A DNA stretch of 64,000 nt, taken from Adiantum capillus-veneris (Eukaryota; Streptophyta; Polypodiopsida; Polypodiales; Pteridaceae). Below the pieces are notes generated by a model. It was not told the DNA's origin. It ran no database searches and saw nothing but the letters and a program-made list of their open reading frames with translations. The translations under genes were made by a program, and so were the position numbers. Where the stretch lies: contig CM043947.1 of NCBI GenBank assembly GCA_014529385.2, forward strand, positions 118,240,087 through 118,304,086. Direction: 5' to 3'. Below, piece by piece: positions 34,873-43,800 of this stretch (position 1 is the first letter of the stretch; every line of letters starts with the position of its first letter).

Positions 34873-37800
34873 GGAAGTTTTCTAGAGATGGTGGCATCAT
34901 TCTCTTGGGGGACTTTAATGCCCGCACAAAAAATCATCAGACAATGTTTTATAATATCTCAAATGAGATACTGAGAGAGCTAGATACCAATGATACGGAA
35001 CTTGACAGAATCACACGATGAGTACATTGAGTACGGGAGATATCTGATGGAAATGGGGGCCTCACATGGATTGGCCATACTTAATGGCCTACAACAATTT
35101 CCCGCACCAACTGGGTTTACTTGCTTCCCACATAATGCACATCTAACCCTATGTGTACGTAGTCAGCCTAGATTAGGACGTGTTCTGGCACCTTTGTGAG
35201 TCTGTTCGGCAGACCGTGCATGTCCATACACTTAGAGTAGATGCATATCCTTTGGTTGCACACAGCATGATCATCAGATTTCAGTCAGGACTCATCGGGA
35301 GCATTTTTACAGTGCATAGACCTATTTCCCTATTTTAGCTAATTTTCACTTATTATATTTAAGTGACTTTTGTTGGGAACTAGGTAGGGCAATTTTGATA
35401 AGCAAGTACATAAGAAACCTAGCGCTAGCACTTTCTGGCAGAAGAGGCAGCAGGAACCAAGGTTCAACAGGCACCTTCTCAGCAAGACCCCCCCCCCCCC
35501 CCCCCCCCGGGCAGTCAACCTTGCATTTTCAGCCACAGACCCCAGATCCAGCATAGCGTTTTCGCATGAAGACAGCCTCGCGTTTGCATTGCAGATCAAA
35601 CCCGGCATTAGCAGATTCCAGCCTAGTGTTTTGCATTTGCAAGCCCATCTAGCAACAGCAGCACAACATTCAGCCCTAGCGTTTTTGCATCAGCATGACA
35701 GCCTAGCGTTTTGCAGATTCTCCGCGACAGGACCGGCATATGCATTAGTGTTTTGCAGATCTCCCCTTCCCGCAACAAATCCTCGCCGCGTGGTCAGATC
35801 AACGAGCGTTTGCAAATTCAGCCCAGAAAACGCAGATTTCAACATCTGCGTTTTCAGAGCGTCGTCATTGCATCGTCGTCACCGACATAGAGTCAGAATT
35901 CAGCACATAAAGATTTTGCAAATTCCAGCCACTAGCGTTTTCAGATTTCAACCCGTCTTGTCGTCGTCCTCACCGTCGTCGACAAGTCCATAGCATTGTA
36001 GAGATTTGTGCAATCAATAGTAGACTGCTCTCGCCGTAGAGAGTGGGGCCGAAGCATCGTCCGTCGTCCCCATACCGGGTCCATCGCGCGCCCCACGGCA
36101 CCAAGCCGTGGTTTGCCAAGATCGGGTGGTCACGTCCCACCGTTACCCCGGAGACCCCCGCTCAAGCGGAGTCCAACATACAAAGGAGGGTTTTGACAAC
36201 ATTCTGGTGTCGTATTCTTCTCTCTGTATCTCTCAGTCTCAGCACCTTCATTGACAATGTTCACCACTTTGTTTGTGTCCATTGCACTCTCTCACTAAGG
36301 GAACGGAAATGTTAGGTGCAACGGAATGAATGTTGTATTTTCTCAAGATTAGTGATCTTTATTGCTGAAGGTTCCTTTTAGTTCTTAGGGAAAGAGAGAG
36401 CTTTCCGTCTTATGGAGAGTGCTATGATCACGAACAAAGTGAGTGGATATTGTGCGTGCAAGTGAATGAGACTGAGAGATAGAGAGAGAAGAGAAATACG
36501 ACACCGGAGACGTTGTAAAACCCTCCTCCGAAGGCCCCACTCTCGTCGGCGAGAGTGGTCTACTTATGATTGCACAATCTGGTACAAATGGTATGCATGA
36601 GACTGATGCAAGTCTAGACTATGTCGACGATGACGACGGTGATGACAAAGTCGACCTAAGGGCTGAAAGCTGCAATCTTTCTACTGCTGTCCAAAAACGC
36701 TATGGGCTGAAATCTGCTAATCTTCTATCTGCTCAATTCTGACTCTATGTCGGTGACGATGTCGATGGCGACGATGCGACGACGACGCGCTGAAAACGCA
36801 GATGCTGAAATCTGCGTTTTCCGGACTGGAACTGTAAACCTTGTGGAAACTGACCGTGCGGCAAGGAACTACTGCAGGAAGGTGAGATCTGCGAGGTTCG
36901 GGACTTGATCAGCAATGTCAAACTACTGAAAACTGAAAACGCTAATGGTACTTGAGTTTCCGTCGTGATGATCTGCAAAAACGCTGAGGTTGTACTGCAA
37001 ATCAAAAACACTAGGGGCTGAAATTGGTCTTTCTGTCGCCGTGGTTCTGCAAATGCAAAAACGCTAGGCTAATCTACTGTGTAGCGATGGCGCCGGGGCT
37101 GATCTGATGTGCACCAACACGCCAGGGCTGATCTGTTCCCAAAACGCTAGCTTTAGGCTTCTGCTCCAAAAACGCTAGGTCTCTTGGGGGGTTCTGTTGA
37201 GAAGTTGCCTGTTGAGCGTGGAGCTCCTGCCGCCTCTTCTGCCATTTAGTGCTAACTTGGCTTTGCTTCTTTACAAACTTAGCAAAATTGCTCTACCTAC
37301 TTTTGTTGGGAAGTCACTTAAAAATAATAAGTGAAAAATGTCAAGAATAGGGAAAATAGGCTAAAATCACTGGAAAATTCCCCTGACTGAATCTGATGAA
37401 TTCTGGTGGGAATACTGATAATCATGCTGTGTGCAACCAGAGGACATGCATCTACACTAAGTGACTGGGCATGCACGGTCTACGAATAAACTCACAAAAG
37501 TGCCAGATCACTTCTAATCTAGACTGACTGGACTGACGGAAACCCTGTTATGGTGTAGCTTGTCCACGGACACATAGGGTTGAATGTGTCACGTGACATC
37601 CCCTCCTTTTCAAAGTGAGGTACTAGTACTAAACTGTATGGCTCGAGGGAGATCGCCAATAGCATCCGAAATCCTGGAAGGGACTCTTCGCCGGCCCACT
37701 CTGATGTGTGGGTCGTGCGGTACTTGAACTTCATAAAGGTCTGCAACGCTTGCTTCTTTGGGCCGCGCCGAAAGCGACACAAAGTCTTATGAGTTTCCTT

Positions 37801-40800
37801 CCTTGCTTCAACTTCGTCGAGAGTCATGTTTCTTTCTTCTTCAAGAATCTCCATGGCTGAAAATTTCTGAAACCACTTCCAACACAAAAACATGAACATA
37901 CCTATTCCATGTAAAGTGAAGGGAAAAAATCTTGTCTTCTCTAAAGACTGTGTATGCAATGTAGATGAACATAGAGACGAAGTGACAACCCGTTCATCAA
38001 ACACATGCAAACAATGAGATCGAGTCTTTCTCTTTTGATCTAGAGCAATGAACTTTGGCAAAACACAATGGAAATGCCCACGCTTGGTGCTCATACTTTC
38101 ATGTGCTCTTTCTACAAATGTGTCGTGCCAAGGAAGAGACATGGAATGTGACTTCCTTGAATGCATACTTTTCAGCTTTTCATGAAAAATCCGCATACAT
38201 TCGTGCTTATCCATGAGAGAAACGTGCTCAACATACAATATGTCATGCCTAGGAAAAGGGATCACATAAAGACGCTGACTAAAATACAAGAAACGATCAC
38301 GAATGAAACACTCAAACAATGTGTGCGTATCAATCATGCGAACACATAGTACTTCCTGTGATGGTTCTTTGGACCTAGGCTCGAGAGCCAAGATCGGTTC
38401 TTCATGAATGATCGAATCGTCCTGTGGGGGTTCTTTGGACCTCGACTTGAAAGCCAAGATCGGTTCTTCGTGATTGATCGAATCTGCAACGAGGTTAGCT
38501 TCGCTAGAAAAAGCATCAACTAACACATCATCCTTGTGAACAATCACATCTTCTTCATGCAACTCATCATGCTTGTGAGAAATCACATCTTGATCATGCA
38601 AATCATCATGCTCATCATGATCATTCAAATCATCATGCTTATCATCATGCAAATCCTGTGTGTCTTGCTTGGGAGAAGAAGAGTCTGAGGGAGTCTCCTT
38701 TCCCCAAATCTCTTGCATCTGTGCCTGAACTTGAGAATAGAGTCGCCAGAACTCTTTGTTTTGTCGATCGCTCTGTTCTTGTATTGCTTTTCTTTCTGCT
38801 TTGTCTTCTGCGTGTCTACGATCCATTTCTGCTTTTCTTTCTGCGTGTCTGCGTTCCATTTCTGCTTTTCTTTCTTTGCATTCACGATCAAATTCTGCCA
38901 TTCTTTCTGCATTTCTTGCTTCGCGTTCTAACTTCCTTTCCATAAACATCTAGTCTAAAGCCTCCATAGGAGTTAGTGCAATCCTTGACGTAGATGGGGA
39001 AGGGTGAGGATTGGAAAAACTTCCTGGTGGGGAAAATTCTTCTTCGCCTCTCTCATGCTCATCACCTCCAAGCGAAGTATCCATTCCGCTTTGAGTGATG
39101 ACCATTCTGAAGTCGTGGGTTCTTGTGGGTTCTTAAGTTCACGAGGAACTTGGGTTCTTGGGGGTCTTGAGTTCTTGAGGTTCTTGAGGTTTTCTTTCGC
39201 TTGCAAACCGTGTTTGAGAAGGATCTTCTCTTCACCCAAGTTCTACCCTTTTCTGCGGGCGCACCCCTTGGCGGCCCTGCGCTCACACCAAGGTTGCTTT
39301 TTCCCACCTCACGTCGATTGGCCGGCCGCTAAGTGCACGGTCCGTTCTTAATGAGTGAAAAGAGACACAAGGGGAGGCTGGACAAGCCCTTCTTTCTTGG
39401 GATTCCTGTCACTCTTCAACAAAACAAGATTAGCAATCGCCACGCCCAAGTAAACTTGGGTTCGTGCGACCTCAACAAGCAAAAAAAAAATTATTGTGGT
39501 TCTTTCCTTGAGTAATGCAGAACACTTCCAAAGCCCTGATACCAATGTAAGGTGCAGCGGAATGAATGTTGTATTTTCTCAAGATTAGTGATCTTTATTG
39601 CTCAAGGTTCCTTTTAGTTCTTAGGGAAAGAGAGCTTTCCGTCTTATGGAGAGTGCTATGATCACGAACAAAGTGAGTGGATATTGTGCATGCAAGTGAA
39701 TGAGACTGAGAGATAGAGAGAGAAGAGAAATACGACACCAAAGACGTTGTAAAACCCTCCTCCAAAGGCCCTACTCTCGTCGGCGAGAGTGGTCTACTTA
39801 TGATTGCACAATCTGGTACAAATGGTATGCATGAGACTGATGCAAGTCTAGACTATGTCGACAATGACGACGGTGATGACAAAGTCGACCTAAGGCTGAA
39901 ATCTGCAATCTTTCTACTACTGTCCAAAAACGCTATGGGTTGAAATCAGCTAATCATCTATCTGCTGAATTCTGACTCTATGTCGGTGACGATGTCGATG
40001 GCGACGATGCGACGACGACGCGCTGAAAACGCAGATGCTGAAATCTGCATTTTCCGGGCTGGAACTGTAAACCTTGCGGAAACTGACCGTGCGGCGAGGA
40101 ACTGCTGCGGGAAGGTGAGATATGCGAGGTTCGGGACTTGATCTACGATGTCTAACTGCTGAAAACTAAAAACGCTAATGGTACTTGAGTTTCCGTCGCG
40201 ATGATCTGCCAAAACGCTGAGGTTGTACTGCAAATCAAAAACGCTAGGGGCTGAAATTGGTCTTTCTATCGCCGTGGTTCTACAAATGCAAAAACGCTAG
40301 GCTGATCTGCTGTGTAGCGATGGCGCCGGGGCTGATCTGATGTGCACCAACACGCCAAGGCTGATCTGTTCCCAAAACGCTAGCTTTAGGCTTCTGCTCC
40401 AAAAACGCTAGGTCTCCTGGGGGGTTCTGTTGAGAAGTTGCCTGTTGAGCGTGGAGCTCCTGCTGCCTCTTCTGCCATTTAGTACTAACTTGGGTTTGCT
40501 TATATACAAACTTAGCAAAATTGCCCTACCTACTTTGTTGGGAAGTCACTTAAAAATAATAAGTGAAAAATGTCAAGAATAGGGAAAATAGGCTAAAATC
40601 ACTGGAAAATTCCCCTGACTGAATCTGATGGATTCTGGTAGGAATACTGATAATCATGCTGTGTGCAACCAGAGGATATGCATCTACATTAAGTGACTGG
40701 GCATGCACGGTCTACGAATAGACTCACAAAAGTGCCAGATCACTTCTAATCTAGACTGACTGGACTAACGAAAACCCTGTTATGGTGTAGCTTGTCCACG

Positions 40801-43800
40801 GACACATAGGGTTGAATGTGTCACGTGACAGGAGGCTCTCCCTTCCGTAAGTAAAAGGAACCTTGAGCACAGTTCGGAGCACTCATCTTGAGCAAAGTTC
40901 AACATTCACATCCGCTACACCTTACACTTTTATTCAATTTTGGGCGGACCATGGCATCAAACGAGAGCTTGCGAATACCGGTATCACCTTCAAAGAATGG
41001 TGTTGTGAAGCGGAAGAATAGGACAGTGGTAGAAATGGCACGGACCATGCTTGAGCATCGAGACTTGTCGAAGTCTTTATGGGCAGAGGCAGTTGCGATG
41101 ATAGTTCATTCCATAAACGAATCTTCAACCTCTTTAGTTCCTAAGAAGACCCCATTTGAAGCCTATTTTGGTAAGAAGCCCGACGTCTCCTACTTTTAGA
41201 TTTTTGAGAACGATGCCTATGTCCATGTACCGAAGGAGCACTCAGCAAAGGGGGAAGTTTGACCCCAAGTCCCGAAGAATGATTTTTGTCAGCTGCAACT
41301 CTTTCTGAGGAATATCGACTTTATGATCCTCAGAAGAAGGATGTTGTACTCTGCCGTGATGTTATCTTTGACGAGATCTTACCTTCAAAAGGGGGGTTTC
41401 CACTCCGAAGTCTTCCACGACAACCCCTGATTTGCCCATACTTGGAGACCCTCATTTTGATTTGCCTCTTGATGAACCCTCTTCTCCTACTAATGTCCAT
41501 CGGGCTTCGGAGGAGAATGCACCAATCCCGGTGATGCAGATGACAGCGGTTCTCATTACAGTGCAAAGTTAGAGCCAGATATACCAGTAGCTCCTCCACG
41601 AGGAACAAGACAGACAAGTTGTCGAAGTGTCTATTGAAGACTTTGCGAAATTCAACAACTTCAGATTTTCCACCTGACTGGCGTGAAGCCGGTACTACAC
41701 CACAATCTCACCGACTCCGTGTTGCTGAGGTAGATGGGACTTTATTACAAGTGAACTATGCTTTGATGTCTACAGTGATCAAGGACAAAGACCCTCTTAC
41801 AGTTGAGGAGGCACTTTCACAACTGAAGTGGAAGTTCGCCATGCAGAATCAAGAAGAAAAACACTTGACAGGACCACAAATCTGATGGTTCTTTGGACAA
41901 GCACAAGGAAAGACTAGTTGCCAAAGTCTTTTCTTAGAAACCTGGTGTGGATTATGACGAGACCTTTGCACCGACTTCAAGGATGGCGACCATTCAGATA
42001 GTTTTTGCTCTGGTTTTTCATATGGTTTTTGTTTCAACTTTTCTCAATGGTGATTTAGAGGAGGACGTGTATGTGGAGCAACCTCTAGGGTTCGAGGATT
42101 CAAACTTCGCAAACATGGTTTGTAGGTTGCTACGGTTCTCTACGGCCTAAAGTAATCCCCTAGAGCGTGGTACCAGAAGATAGACTCTTTCTTCCTACGA
42201 CACTCCTTTTGACGATCTTCTACAAACCCAGATTTTTACATTTACCATGAGGGAGGATCGGTGACACTTGTTATCCTCTATGTGGACAATCTTGTGATTA
42301 CAAGTTGCCATGTTGAGCACATCCGCAGTACTATGGAAACCTTGGTTAAGTAGTTTGAGATAACAAATCTTGGCTTGCTTCATCATTTTCTTGGATTGAA
42401 GAGATGGCAGACAGAGGGGGGGCATCTTTCTCTCCCAGGAGCGCATATCCAAGAATTGTTGGAAGCATTTGGTATGACCAAGTGCAAACCTATCTCAACT
42501 CCTCTGGATCCCAATCAAGAGTTGTCACAGTTTGATCTCCCAGTTATAGCAGATGCTACATAGTCTCGGAAACTGGTCGGTTCTCTCATTTGGGTACTCA
42601 TCATACGGTTTGATGTCAGTTTCCCGGTGGGACTTCTTGGTTCTTTCATACAGAAACCCGTCAAGTCACATTTGGAGTAGGCTCTTCAGACTCTGCCATA
42701 TTTATAGGCAACCAAGTAATTAGGCATTCACTATGCGGCTGGAGGTACAGACTCCCATATCATTCTACAAGGATGGAGTGATTCGGATTGGGATGGAGAT
42801 CCAAATGGACGACGGTTGACTACAAGTTACACCTTTTCTTTTGGCTCAGGAGGAGTTTCATGGAGCAACAAGAAACAGCCAGCAGTTGCCTTTTCTTCCA
42901 CCAAGGCAGAGTACCGAGTTATTTGCAGTACTACATGTGAGTCAATGTGGATTCGAAGGTTACTTTTGAAGATGAGCTTTCCCCAACAAACGACCATCAT
43001 GTACTCTAACTAAACCGGCCCGTAGGATGGTAGACTTTGTCGGTAGACTTTCGCTTTCACCCGATTCTCTACTTGATAAACTTTACTTGACTTTACGACA
43101 CAGAAACTTCACGAATAAACTCGTGACTAGAATTAACACTTCAAACAAAGCACAGCCTGGGAGCTAGAGTGCTTCCAAGCACAGCGACACCTTGTAGGCC
43201 CCAAAGACTGGTGCCCCTTTCAATATTTCATTATTCTTACGAAACTTGGAGAAAACCTACAAGTTCCTATGAGTTGTCCCGCTTTTACCGGGCTGAAAAT
43301 GTCGTCCTCTAGCCCGATTTCGGTAGCATAACCGCAGTAGGAGACCAGAGCTAGATTGATGCGAAGATTATAGGAGATGGGAGTACCCACAGAGCTGATT
43401 TGGGAAATTATGGCATTATACAGGTCAGTAGTGGGGCATGTACGCACTCCCAGAGGGGTTATCTACATTAGTTACCTCCACTATCGGGGTGAAGCAGGGC
43501 TGCCTGCTCTCTCCTACTCTATTTGGTATGTATGTGGATGAGGTTTCTGACTATATTGGGAAAGAGGGAGATACAAGTGCACATTTGGCAGGGACATGGA
43601 TTCCACTATTATTATATGTTGATAATATTGTGTTGATCTCCGACTCTCCAGAGGGGATGCAACGTCACTTGGAATCTTTGCATAGGTTTGCTCACAACAA
43701 TGGTCTGTCTGTCAACCTTGGTAGAACCAAGGTTATGGTGTTTAACACCACCCCACAATGGACCAGGATATCAGCACCCACATCCACATACAACAATGAG

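Larger units (their letters stand above)
36310..40830 (-). mobile_element. Complete non-autonomous LTR retrotransposon (gag-like ORF only), minus orientation
   Basis: Read on the minus strand: 5' LTR 40830-39546 (TGTCACGTGACAC...CACCTTACA), primer site TGGTATCAGGGC at 39544-39533 (initiator-Met type with one change), an interior with one long gag-like ORF, a polypurine tract AAAAGGAGGGGA at 37610-37599, and 3' LTR 37598-36310. No protease, RT or integrase is present, so it must rely on another element. Its flanks, GGAAA on the left and GGAGG on the right, look like a decayed target duplication within the older LTR. Confidence 0.9.

Noticed and set aside
35589-35993. 134-residue plus-strand ORF
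   Set aside because: Lies within the old LTR and has no counterpart in the sister LTRs, so it is a chance frame.
36008-36315. Arg/Pro-rich ORFs near 36100
   Set aside because: They cross the junction between the old LTR and the inserted LTR, so no ancestral protein can have had this sequence.
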